From positions 1 to 45,584 of the forward strand of contig RHMC01000047.1 in assembly GCA_003719395.1 (NCBI GenBank): DNA of 45,584 nt, given 5' to 3'. The stretch is from Streptomyces altiplanensis (GTDB taxonomy: Bacteria > Actinomycetota > Actinomycetes > Streptomycetales > Streptomycetaceae). Every line of letters begins with the position of its first letter. The first letter of the stretch is position 1. The notes beneath the pieces are model-generated. The model did not search any database. It had not been told where the DNA came from and worked only from the letters and a program-made list of their open reading frames with translations. This document shows positions 32,157-40,089 of this stretch, in pieces. The position numbers were made by a program, and so were the translations under genes.

Positions 32157-33002
32157 ATGGATCACTGCTACCGGCACCCGGACCGTGAGACGGGCATCCG
32201 CTGCACGCGCTGCGAGCGACCGGTCTGTCCGGAGTGCATGATCAGCGCGTCGGTCGGTTTCCAGTGCCCCGACTGCGTCCGCGAAGGATCGGGTACGGGC
32301 CAGGCCCCGGACGCGAGCCGGCCGCGCACGCTGGCGGGAGGCGCCATCTCCGCCGATCCGCGGCTGGTCACCAAGATCCTGCTGGCCATCAATGCGGTGC
32401 TGTTCATCGCCGTGAGCTCGCGCGAGAACCTCGTCCACGATCTCGACCTCGTCGGGCTCGCGATCAACCCCACGACCTCGCAGGTGGTCGGGGTCGCGGA
32501 CGGCGAGTGGTACCGCCTGCTCACCGCGATGTTCCTGCACCAGGAGATCTGGCACATCGCGTTCAACATGCTGGGCCTGTGGTGGCTCGGCGGGCCGCTG
32601 GAAGCCGCTCTGGGGCGCGTGCGTTTCCTGGCGCTCTACTTGCTGTCGGGCCTTGCGGGCAGCGCGCTCACCTATCTTGTCGCCGCTCCGAACCAGCCCT
32701 CTCTCGGCGCTTCCGGCGCCGTCTTCGGGCTGCTCGGCGCGACCGCCGTCCTCATGCGCCGCATGAACTACGACATGAAGCCGGTTCTCGTGCTCCTCGC
32801 GCTGAACCTGCTCTTCACCTTCACCTGGGCCGACATCGCCTGGCAGGCACACGTCGGCGGCCTCGTCGCCGGCACCCTCGTCGCGATCGCCCTGGTGCAC
32901 GCCCCGCGCGAGCGCCGGGCGCTGGTGCAGTACGGCGCCTGCGGGCTGGTCCTGCTCGTGTCCCTCGGCCTGATCGTGGCGAGAACAGCGGCGCTCACCT
33001 GA
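32157..33002 (+). CDS. Rhomboid family intramembrane serine protease with N-terminal zinc finger
   Basis: 281 residues. N-terminal Cys/His-rich finger (CYRHPDRETGIRCTRCERPV, then CPECM and CPDC), as in B-box/zinc-ribbon rhomboids of actinobacteria. Then six or seven TM helices: the conserved HIAFNMLGLWWLGG, the catalytic serine in LGASGAVFGLLG, and the catalytic histidine in WQAHVGGLVAG. It cleaves membrane proteins within or next to the TM; substrates unknown. ATG 32157 follows GGGGACGGACCG. A DnaA-box cluster follows the stop. Confidence 0.92.
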   Translation: MDHCYRHPDRETGIRCTRCERPVCPECMISASVGFQCPDCVREGSGTGQAPDASRPRTLAGGAISADPRLVTKILLAINAVLFIAVSSRENLVHDLDLVGLAINPTTSQVVGVADGEWYRLLTAMFLHQEIWHIAFNMLGLWWLGGPLEAALGRVRFLALYLLSGLAGSALTYLVAAPNQPSLGASGAVFGLLGATAVLMRRMNYDMKPVLVLLALNLLFTFTWADIAWQAHVGGLVAGTLVAIALVHAPRERRALVQYGACGLVLLVSLGLIVARTAALT

Positions 33003-33018
33003 GCGTCAGCAGCGTCGG

Positions 33019-33262
33019 TTGTCCACAGCGGGTGTTGAAGCTTGTGCACTCGGGCGGAAGCATTCGGAAGTCCCCGGAAGCAGCCTGGGAACAGCTGTGC
33101 CCCTCGTCGCTGAACTGGGTTTTCCCAGACAGGACAAGGGGCGACAGTGGGCAGGCCGTATACCTTCGGAAGGCTCGGGCAACCACGCCGTGATCAGCGT
33201 CTCCGTGAGTTATCCACAGATCGTCTGACCTTTCCCCACCGTGTGGACAACGCTGTGGATAA
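33019..33262. promoter_or_regulatory. Cluster of four perfect DnaA boxes outside oriC
   Basis: In the 284-bp spacer between convergent rhomboid and crgA genes: TTGTCCACA at 33019-33027, TTATCCACA at 33210-33218, TGTGGACAA at 33242-33250 and TGTGGATAA at 33254-33262. The last three lie within 53 bp, two inverted relative to the first, and all are exact consensus matches, better than most boxes in oriC. No promoter needs to be here since both genes point inward. A DnaA-titration function, about 17 kb from oriC, is likely by analogy with reported Streptomyces clusters. Confidence 0.8.
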
Positions 33263-33286
33263 CCTCTGGTCAAGGCTTGCGCGGCC

Positions 33287-33547
33287 CTACTTCCACTGGG
33301 TCGAGACTCCGAAGCCGGCGGCGATGAAGCCGAACCCGACCACGATGTTCCAGTTCTCGAGGCTCTGGACCGGCAGGTCGCCCTCGGTCACGTAGAAGAC
33401 CACGATCCAGGCGAGTCCGATGAGGAAGAGCGCCAACATCACCGGGGCCACCCAGCTGCGGTTCGTCAGCTTGATGCTCGTCGCCTGCTTCGCAGCGGGC
33501 GGGGGCGGCGTGAAGTCGGACTTCTTGCGGATACGTGACTTCGGCAC
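33287..33547 (-). CDS. crgA: Cell division protein CrgA
   Basis: 86-residue membrane protein that regulates septation: it delays FtsZ-ring formation in Streptomyces aerial hyphae and interacts with FtsZ, FtsQ/I and CwsA homologues in mycobacteria. Soluble N-terminus [17 protein letters not shown], then two TM helices ([20 protein letters not shown] and [17 protein letters not shown]) with a short external loop ([14 protein letters not shown]), ending in QWK. ATG 33547 is preceded by AGGAGAG. Complete and typical. Confidence 0.93.
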   Translation of the reverse strand: MPKSRIRKKSDFTPPPPAAKQATSIKLTNRSWVAPVMLALFLIGLAWIVVFYVTEGDLPVQSLENWNIVVGFGFIAAGFGVSTQWK

Positions 33548-33688
33548 GAGGGACTCTCCTGTCGATGCGCTGCGTGACCGCGCAGGGAACTGTGGCGGGC
33601 GCTTGGGGCGGGAGCGACGGGGAACACTGCCTCCCCCGGGCGTCCGTTAGCGTAGTGCTTCCGAGGCGTCGAAGGAGATAAGGGTACG

Positions 33689-34456
33689 TTGAGCAATTCT
33701 GCCGACTCCTCCACCGAACCCGCACGGCGCCCCGCCCTGCGGCCGGTCAGGCTGCTGACGGCCGGTGTCTTCGCGCTCGCCGGGCTCATTTTCGTCACCA
33801 GCTTCAATACGGCCAAGGGCACCAATATCCGCACGGACGCCTCGTTGCTGAAGCTCTCCGACCTCATCGACCAGCGCAGCCACAAGAACAAGGAACTGGA
33901 CGAGTCGACAGCGTCCGTACGCGACCAGGTCGACTTCCTCGCGCAGCGCGGCGACAGCAGTACGCAGGCCGAGGACGCGAAGCTCGACGCGCTGGAGCGG
34001 TCCGCGGGCACCAAGAAGCTCACCGGCTCCGGCCTCACCGTCACCCTCGACGACGCCCCGCCGAACGCCACGGCCAACCCCGGCTACCCCGAGCCCCAGC
34101 CCAACGACCTGGTCATCCACCAGCAGGACCTCCAGGCCGTCGTCAACGCTCTCTGGCAGGGTGGTGCCAAGGGCATCAGGGTCATGGACCAGCGGCTGAT
34201 CTCCACCAGCGCGGTGCGCTGCGTCGGCAACACCCTGATCCTCCAGGGGCGCGTCTACTCGCCGCCGTACAAGGTCACGGCGGTCGGCGACCGGGACCAG
34301 CTCCAGCGCGCGCTCACGGCCTCCACGGCGCTCCAGAACTACCAGCTGTACGTGAAGGCGTACGGCCTCGGCTGGAAGGTCGACGAGCACGAGGCCACGA
34401 CTCTCCCCGGCTACTCGGGCGCGGTGGACCTCCACTACGCGAAGCCGGCCGAGTAG
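33689..34456 (+). CDS. DUF881 family protein
   Basis: 255-residue membrane-anchored protein of the DUF881/YlxX family, whose members sit near cell-division genes in Gram-positives; function not known. One N-terminal TM (VRLLTAGVFALAGLIFVTSF), a coiled-coil-like stretch (LLKLSDLIDQRSHKNKELDE), then a mixed alpha/beta DUF881 domain with LTGSGLTVTLDDAPPN, LQAVVNALWQGGAKGIRVMD and NTLILQGRVYSPPYKV. The start is TTG 33689 with AAGGAG 11 nt upstream, divergent from crgA. Confidence 0.86.
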   Translation: MSNSADSSTEPARRPALRPVRLLTAGVFALAGLIFVTSFNTAKGTNIRTDASLLKLSDLIDQRSHKNKELDESTASVRDQVDFLAQRGDSSTQAEDAKLDALERSAGTKKLTGSGLTVTLDDAPPNATANPGYPEPQPNDLVIHQQDLQAVVNALWQGGAKGIRVMDQRLISTSAVRCVGNTLILQGRVYSPPYKVTAVGDRDQLQRALTASTALQNYQLYVKAYGLGWKVDEHEATTLPGYSGAVDLHYAKPAE

Positions 34457-34546
34457 CCGCCGAGTAGCCGCGCGCATTGCGCAGCTGACCCACATGTCCC
34501 CGCCGTCGCCCTTTACTCTGGGTTTCGACCGAACGGAAGGGACAGC

Positions 34547-34717
34547 ATGTACGGCTGGATCTGGCGGCATCTGCCGGGCAACGCATGGGTACGGGCGATG
34601 ATCTCGCTCGTACTGATCCTGGCGGTCGTCTACGCACTGTTCCAGCACGTCTTCCCGTGGGCGGAGCCACTGCTCCCGTTCAACGACGTGACGGTCGACG
34701 GGGGGTCGGGCCGGTGA
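34547..34717 (+). CDS. Small single-pass membrane protein
   Basis: 56-residue protein MYGWIWRHLPGNAWVRAMIS then a TM (LVLILAVVYALFQHVFPWAE). Conserved context in Streptomyces just before the glutaminase gene; function unknown. ATG 34547 has GGAAGGGA 7 nt upstream. Its stop overlaps the start of the next gene (GTGA, 34714-34717), so the two are translationally coupled. Confidence 0.8.
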   Translation: MYGWIWRHLPGNAWVRAMISLVLILAVVYALFQHVFPWAEPLLPFNDVTVDGGSGR

Positions 34718-35352
34718 GCGCGCGGATTCTGGTCGTCGACAACTACGACAGCTTCGTCTTCAACCTGGTCCAGTACCTGTACCAGCTCGGGGCCGAGTGC
34801 GAGGTGCTGCGCAACGACGAGGTGGAGCTGAGCCACGCCCAGGACGGCTTCGACGGCGTGCTGCTCTCGCCGGGCCCGGGAGCCCCCGAACAGGCGGGCG
34901 TGTGCGTCGACATGGTGCGTCACTGCGCCGCGACGGACGTGCCGGTCTTCGGCGTCTGCCTGGGCATGCAGTCGATGGCGGTGGCGTACGGCGGTGTGGT
35001 GGGCCGGGCCCCCGAGCTGCTGCACGGCAAGACGTCCTTGGTGACGCACGAGGGCGCCGGCGTCTTCGCCGGCCTGCCCTCGCCCTTCACGGCGACGCGC
35101 TACCACTCGCTGTCAGCCGAGCCGGCGGCGCTGCCCGCCGAGCTGGAGGTCACCGCGCGGACGGCCGACGGGATCATCATGGGCCTGCGCCACCGGGACC
35201 TGCCGGTCGAGGGCGTGCAGTTCCACCCCGAGTCGGTGCTGACCGAGCACGGGCACCTGATGCTGGCCAACTGGCTCGCCCGGTGCGGCGATCCGGGAGC
35301 GGTGGAGCGGTCGGCCGGGCTCGCGCCGGTGGTGGGCAAGGCCGCCGCGTGA
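34714..35352 (+). CDS. Aminodeoxychorismate/anthranilate synthase glutaminase subunit (PabA/TrpG type)
   Basis: Class I glutamine amidotransferase of 212 residues, releasing ammonia for PabB (folate p-aminobenzoate) or TrpE (tryptophan). Start motif RILVVDNYDSFVFNLVQYL; oxyanion loop LLSPGPGAPEQAG; nucleophile Cys in VFGVCLGMQSM; catalytic His/Glu in VEGVQFHPESVLTEHG. No pabB or trpE is in the window, so the partner cannot be decided. GTG 34714 overlaps the preceding small gene, and its stop overlaps the sortase start (GTGA, 35349-35352). The coupling to envelope genes is odd for a metabolic enzyme but conserved in Streptomyces. Confidence 0.88.
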   Translation: MSARILVVDNYDSFVFNLVQYLYQLGAECEVLRNDEVELSHAQDGFDGVLLSPGPGAPEQAGVCVDMVRHCAATDVPVFGVCLGMQSMAVAYGGVVGRAPELLHGKTSLVTHEGAGVFAGLPSPFTATRYHSLSAEPAALPAELEVTARTADGIIMGLRHRDLPVEGVQFHPESVLTEHGHLMLANWLARCGDPGAVERSAGLAPVVGKAAA

Positions 35353-36711
35353 CAGCGCTCCGCCCCGAACACGACGCCGGCCAGGGAGCCTCGTACGAGC
35401 AAGGCGCGTACGAGGCGGCAGGCGCGTTCGAGGCGGCGGTGGAGCAGCTCGCGGATCCGCAGAACGATCCGCTGCCGGGGCAGGCGAAGCCGCCGGGCCC
35501 GACCTCGCCGTGGTTCCGGCCGGCGACGGCCCAGCAGGCCCAGCAGGCCCCGGCCCAGGCGCCGCATCCGCAGTACGAACAGTCGCAGCATCCCCAGCAG
35601 CAGTACGCGCCGCGCCAGCAGCCCGCACAACAGCCCCAGCAGGCCCTCCAGCAGCCTCAGGAGTGGTACACCCACTCGGACCACCCGCAGGACTGGTACG
35701 GCGGTCAGCGGCCCGCACCGGCCCCCGCACCGGCCCCCGAGCCCACGCCGGTCCCCACCGCCGTCGCCGCGCCGTGTACGACGACGAGACCGTGGCCCTG
35801 CGGACGGACGACACCCGGCGAATAGCCGGGGCAGGAGCCGGGCCGGACCCCGTCACACGACCCGCCCCGCCCGCCGCGGCCACCGGTGGCCGCGCGGAGC
35901 GCCGCAGAGCCGCCAAGGGGCAGGGAAGCCGCGGCCGGACCCCGGCCGGGGGCGCCCCGGCGAAGGACACTCCCGCGGGGAACGCCGAGGCGCCGCGCTC
36001 CCGTCTGGAGGCCAGACGGCGCCCGCCCGCGCCGCGAAAGACAGCCCCGGCGTCATCGCCAGCCGTTTCTTCGGAGAGGTCTTCATCTCGCTCGGCGTGC
36101 TGATGCTGCTGTTCGTCACGTACCAGCTGTGGTGGACGAACGTCCGGGCCGATCTGTTCGCCGGCAACGAGACGGACAAGATCCAGGACGGCTGGGCGAA
36201 GGGCAGGAAACCCGCCGGGGCGTTCGAGCCGGGCCAGGGCTTCGCCATCATGCACATCCCCAAGCTGGACGTCGTCGTGCCGATCGCCGAGGGCATCAAC
36301 AAGGAGAAGGTCCTCGACAACGGCATGGTCGGCCACTACGCGGAGGGCAAGCTCAAGACGGCGATGCCGTCGGACAAGCAGGGCAACTTCGCGGTCGCGG
36401 GGCACCGCAACACCCACGGCGAGCCGTTCCGTTACATCAACCGGCTGAAGCCGGGCGACCCGATCGTCGTCGAGACGCAGGACACGTACTACACGTACGA
36501 GATGGCGAGCATCCTGCCGCAGACCCCGCCCTCGAACGTGGGCGTGATCGGGCCGGTGCCGCCGGGGTCGGGCTTCACCAAGCCCGGCCGGTACATCACC
36601 CTGACGACCTGCACACCGGAATTCACGAGTACGTACCGAATGATCGTGTGGGGCAAGATGGTCGACGAACGGCCGCGCAGTGAGGGGCAGCCCGACGCAC
36701 TCGTCGGCTGA
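35349..36711 (+). CDS. Class E sortase, first copy (two one-base frame breaks)
   Basis: Membrane transpeptidase that attaches LAXTG-type surface proteins (such as long chaplins) to peptidoglycan. A long N-terminal Gln/Pro/Ala-rich cytoplasmic region (PQNDPLPGQAKPPGP, QQPQQALQQPQEWY) leads to a TM (FFGEVFISLGVLMLLFVTYQ) and the sortase domain. Its active site is His in VAGHRNTHGE, Cys in TLTTCTPEFTS and Arg in TYRMIVWG. Two frame changes: about 35768-35775 (between ...PTAVAAP and VYDDETVALRTDD) and about 36018-36030 (between ...SRLEARRR and PARAAKDSPGVIASRFF). One added C at each restores 454 residues. The GTG start overlaps the glutaminase stop. Together with the next gene it corresponds to the SrtE1/SrtE2 pair. 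Confidence 0.88.
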
Positions 36712-36759
36712 GACGGGGTCGGCTGGACGTAAGAGTACTGAGGGACGGGGACGAGTGCG

Positions 36760-37500
36760 GTGGCAGCCAGGACCGAGCAGGACGAGCAGACCGGCACGCC
36801 CGTGCCCGCGCAGGCACCCGTGCCGGCGCGGCGCAGGCGCGGACGTGTCGCGGGAGCGGTCAGCGTCTTCGGCGAGCTGCTGATCACCGCGGGCCTGATC
36901 CTCGGCCTCTTCGTCGTCTACTCGCTGTGGTGGACGAACGTGCTCGCCGACCGCGACGCCGACAAGCAGGGCAACGAGGTGCGCGACCGCTGGGCAAGCG
37001 GCCCCGGAGCCCTCGACACCAAGGACGGCATCGGCTTCCTGCACGTACCCGCGATGAGGAACGGCGAGGTGCTGGTCAAGAAGGGCACCGACCCCAAGAG
37101 CCTCAACCGCGGCGTCGCCGGCTACTACACGGACCCGGTCGAGTCGGCGCTGCCGTCGGACAAGCAGGGCAACTTCTCGCTGGCGGCGCACCGCGACGGA
37201 CACGGCGCGAAGTTCCACAACATCGACAAGCTCAAGGACGGCGACACGATCGTCTTCGAGACGAAGGACACCTGGTACGTCTACAAGGTGTACGCGAAGC
37301 TGCCCGAGACCTCGAAGTACAACGTGGACGTGCTGAAGCCGGTCCCGAAGGAGTCGGGGAAGAAGAAGCCGGGCCGCTACATCACCCTGACGACGTGCAC
37401 ACCGGTCTACACGTCGGAGCACCGGTACATCGTGTGGGGCGAGCTGGAGCGTACGGAGAAGGTCGACGCGAAGCGGACGCCGCCGGCGGAGCTGCGCTGA
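36760..37500 (+). CDS. Class E sortase, second copy
   Basis: Intact 246-residue class E sortase, paralogous to the preceding gene. A short cytoplasmic N-terminus with a basic patch (RRRRGR) leads to a TM (FGELLITAGLILGLFVVYSL) and WWTNVLADRDADKQG. The sortase domain has His in SLAAHRDGHGAKFHN, Cys in ITLTTCTPVYTS and Arg in EHRYIVWGELE. The sequences LPSDKQGNF and PGRYITLTTCTP are identical in both copies, indicating duplication. GTG 36760 is preceded by GGGACGGGG. Acts outside the membrane on LAXTG-type substrates; overlap in function with the first copy is likely. Confidence 0.93.
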   Translation: MAARTEQDEQTGTPVPAQAPVPARRRRGRVAGAVSVFGELLITAGLILGLFVVYSLWWTNVLADRDADKQGNEVRDRWASGPGALDTKDGIGFLHVPAMRNGEVLVKKGTDPKSLNRGVAGYYTDPVESALPSDKQGNFSLAAHRDGHGAKFHNIDKLKDGDTIVFETKDTWYVYKVYAKLPETSKYNVDVLKPVPKESGKKKPGRYITLTTCTPVYTSEHRYIVWGELERTEKVDAKRTPPAELR

Positions 37501-37528
37501 CCGGCTTTTCAGCGGGAGCGACGCGTCG

Positions 37529-37756
37529 TCACTCCTGAAGCCGAAGCCGAAGCCGAAGCCGAAGCCGAAGCGTCAGCGCGGCACGTGCAGTACCGTGCCG
37601 GCGCTCCAGGCGCAGGAGCCGTACGTCGTGCCGGACGGCTTTCCGTTCGATCCGCCGCACGCCCTCCCGGAGGGAGATGAGCTCCTTCCGCTGCTCGCCC
37701 GAGACCTCGACGAGGGCTTTGGACCGCGACTGGATCCCACCGGCCCCTGAAGGCAC
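37529..37756 (-). CDS. Possible small charged coiled-coil protein downstream of pknB
   Basis: 75-residue frame, unrecognised. The middle reads KALVEVSGEQRKELISLREG then VRRIERKAVRHDVRLLRLER, an amphipathic, coiled-coil-like run. Codon third positions are overwhelmingly G or C, like real Streptomyces genes and unlike the noisy surroundings. The last residues (LRLRLRLRLRLQE) come from the GAAGCC hexamer repeat and look non-functional. GTG 37756 has a GGAAG-type site. Possibly a short gene extended by the repeat, or a remnant. Confidence 0.42.
   Translation of the reverse strand: MPSGAGGIQSRSKALVEVSGEQRKELISLREGVRRIERKAVRHDVRLLRLERRHGTARAALTLRLRLRLRLRLQE
37537..37571. repeat. GAAGCC hexanucleotide tandem repeat
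   Basis: Five perfect GAAGCC copies (37537-37566) and a partial sixth (GAAGC), 36 nt after the second sortase stop. On the minus strand it encodes Leu-Arg (LRLRLR) in the small putative frame. Confidence 0.9.
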
Positions 37757-37780
37757 CCTCGGCTTCCGGAGCTGTGTGCG

Positions 37781-37800
37781 GTGCTGTGCTGTGCTGTGCT
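37781..37800. repeat. GTGCT pentanucleotide tandem repeat
   Basis: Four perfect GTGCT units in the sortase-pknB spacer, preceded by related CTGTGTGCG. A possible polymorphic locus. Confidence 0.85.
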
Positions 37801-37813
37801 CCGCAGGGGAAAC

Positions 37814-37854
37814 AGGAAGGGCCGTGGACTTCGCCCGAAGCCACGGCCCTTCCT
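37814..37854 (-). terminator. pknB terminator
   Basis: AGGAAGGGCCGTGG (37814-37827) and CCACGGCCCTTCCT (37841-37854) form a perfect 14-bp stem, with an internal CTTCG/CGAAG pairing in the loop. It begins 14 nt past the pknB stop on the minus strand. Confidence 0.8.
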
Positions 37855-37867
37855 GGTGCTGTACGGG

Positions 37868-39922
37868 CTAGTCGCCTTCGCCGCCGTTGCGGCCGAAGCC
37901 GCCGCCGAAGAGGCCGCCGACGTCATTGCCGCCGTTGTTGCCGCCGCCGTTCTCGTTGCCGCTGTTGTCTCCGCCGCCGTTGTTGTTGCCTCCGGGGGCA
38001 GCGGCGGTGGTGAGGTTGACCGGCGTGCCCTTGGGGACCTGCTGGCCGGCTGCGGGCTGGGTGAGGACGACGATGGCCTCGTCGTCCTGCGGTTCGGTGA
38101 TCGTGCCGACGGTCAGACCGGCGTCCTCGATCGCCTTGCGGGCGTCCTTGAGCTTCTGGCCGGTCACGCCCGGCACCGCGACCTGTTCCTGGGCGGGGGC
38201 CTTGGCGACGGTCAGGGTGATGGTGCCGCCCTCGTCGGTCCGGCTGCCGCCCACCGGGGTCTGCTTGAGGACCGAGTTCGGGGTCTGGGCCGACTCCTCC
38301 TCCTCGCGGGCGACGACGAAGCCGAGGTCCGAGAGCTGCTTCTTGGCCGCTTCGAAGTCCTGGCCGACCACGTCCGGGACGTCGGCCTTGGAGGTCTTGG
38401 CGATCGAGATGGTGATCGTTTCGCCCTTCTCCGCCTTCGTGCCGCCCTCGGGGTCCTGGTCGATGACCGTGCCGACCGTCTTCTCGGACTCGACCGACTT
38501 GGTCTCGACGTCGAAGCCCTTGGCCTCGAGGTTCTCCGTCGCCCTGTCCTTCGACTGGTCCATGACGTCGGGGACTTCGATCTTCGGAGCGCCCGTGGAG
38601 ACGACGACCTCGATGACCGAGCCAGGCTCGGCCTCCTCGCCGCCGGCCGGGGTCTGCTCGCAGATCTTGCCCTCGGGCTGGTCCTCGCACTCCTTGCTCT
38701 CGCCGACCTTGAGCGTCAGGTCGGCTTTCGTGGCCAGGTCTCTGGCATCGGCCACGTTCTCGCCGACCAGGGTCGGCACGGGGACGCTGTCGGTGCTGTT
38801 GTCGCCGGCGGAGAGCGACCTGCCGATCAGGATCGCGCCGACGAGGACGAGGATGCCCGCGAGGACGAGCAGGATCGTCGAGAGGTTGCTCTTCTTCTGC
38901 TGTTGCTGCCTGCGGCGGTCCGGGCGGTCGTCGTAGCCGTAGCCGCCGTCGTCCGGGTTGACCGGCGGCAGTATCGACGTGTGGCCGCCGCTCGCGTCGG
39001 CCGCGTGCAGCGCCGTCGTGGGCTGGTCGTCCGGGTAGCCGCCGTAACCGGCCGTACCGAGCGCCGAGGTGGCCGCCACGGGCCGGCCGTCGAGGCATGC
39101 CTCGATGTCGGCGCGCATCTCGTCGGCGGACTGGTAGCGGTAGTTGGGGTCCTTGACCAGGGCCTTCAGGACGATGGCGTCCATTTCGGGCGTGATCTCG
39201 GGGTCGAAGTTGCTGGGCGGCTGCGGCTCCTCCCGTACGTGCTGGTACGCGACCGCGACGGGGGAGTCGCCGATGAACGGCGGCCGTACCGTCAGCAGCT
39301 CGTAGAGCAGGCAGCCGGTGGAGTACAGGTCGGAGCGGGCGTCCACCTGCTCGCCCTTCGCCTGCTCGGGCGAGAGGTACTGGGCGGTGCCGATGACCGC
39401 GGCGGTCTGCGTCATGGTCATGCCGGAGTCGCCCATGGCGCGGGCGATGCCGAAGTCCATGACCTTGACCTGGCCGGTGCGCGTCAGCATGACGTTCGCC
39501 GGCTTGATGTCGCGGTGGACGATCTGGGCGCGGTGCGAGTACTCGAGCGCCTGGAGGATGCCCACGGTCATCTCCAGGGTGCGCTCGGGCAGCAGCTTGC
39601 GGCCGGAGTGCAGGAGCTCGCGCAGGGTCGACCCGTCGACGTACTCCATCACGATGTACGGGATGGAGACGTTGTCGACGTAGTCCTCGCCGGTGTCGTA
39701 GACCGCGACGATCGCCGGGTGGTTGAGCGAGGCCGCCGACTGGGCCTCGCGGCGGAACCGGGCCTGGAAGGACGGATCGCGGGCGAGGTCCACCCGCAGC
39801 GTCTTCACGGCGACGGTGCGGCCGAGCCGGGTGTCGTGCGCGATGTAGACCTCGGCCATGCCACCACGGCCGAGCACCGAGCCCAGCTCGTACCGGCCGC
39901 CGAGGCGACGCGGCTCTTCCAT
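37868..39922 (-). CDS. pknB: PASTA-domain serine/threonine protein kinase PknB
   Basis: Transmembrane kinase sensing muropeptides or lipid II and controlling peptidoglycan synthesis and division. 684 residues. Kinase domain about 10-275: LGRGGMAEVYIAHD, Lys in TVAVKTLR, IVHRDIKPANVM, DFGIAR, and TQTAAVIGTAQYLSPEQ with the activation threonines. Juxtamembrane Gln/Lys-rich linker, TM STILLVLAGILVLVGAILIG, then four extracellular PASTA repeats beginning VPTLVGENVADAR, VPDVMDQSKDRAT, VPDVVGQDFEAAK and VPGVTGQKLKDAR. A Gly/Asn-rich tail (GGNNNGGGDNSGNENG) follows. The start ATG 39922 has GGAGAGGG 10 nt upstream; an upstream GTG at 39991 is less likely. Last gene of the fhaA-to-pknB cluster. Confidence 0.96.
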   Translation of the reverse strand: MEEPRRLGGRYELGSVLGRGGMAEVYIAHDTRLGRTVAVKTLRVDLARDPSFQARFRREAQSAASLNHPAIVAVYDTGEDYVDNVSIPYIVMEYVDGSTLRELLHSGRKLLPERTLEMTVGILQALEYSHRAQIVHRDIKPANVMLTRTGQVKVMDFGIARAMGDSGMTMTQTAAVIGTAQYLSPEQAKGEQVDARSDLYSTGCLLYELLTVRPPFIGDSPVAVAYQHVREEPQPPSNFDPEITPEMDAIVLKALVKDPNYRYQSADEMRADIEACLDGRPVAATSALGTAGYGGYPDDQPTTALHAADASGGHTSILPPVNPDDGGYGYDDRPDRRRQQQQKKSNLSTILLVLAGILVLVGAILIGRSLSAGDNSTDSVPVPTLVGENVADARDLATKADLTLKVGESKECEDQPEGKICEQTPAGGEEAEPGSVIEVVVSTGAPKIEVPDVMDQSKDRATENLEAKGFDVETKSVESEKTVGTVIDQDPEGGTKAEKGETITISIAKTSKADVPDVVGQDFEAAKKQLSDLGFVVAREEEESAQTPNSVLKQTPVGGSRTDEGGTITLTVAKAPAQEQVAVPGVTGQKLKDARKAIEDAGLTVGTITEPQDDEAIVVLTQPAAGQQVPKGTPVNLTTAAAPGGNNNGGGDNSGNENGGGNNGGNDVGGLFGGGFGRNGGEGD

Positions 39923-40089
39923 AGCTTTCCAGCCCTCTCCGTCTGTCCCGACCGCACCTGTGTGTGGTCCGGCGGTGTGCTGTCCGCGCATACGGTACCG
40001 GGCACGCCGTACCTGGTCGGCCCGTGACGGTCACCTGATACCCGTCCGGTACCGCGACGTGGGCGTACGCGGGCGTCAGGTGACCGGTG

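Noticed and set aside
35113..37422. 769-residue minus-strand frame opposite the glutaminase and sortases
   Set aside because: Mirror of the third-position bias of the plus-strand genes; no domain recognised.
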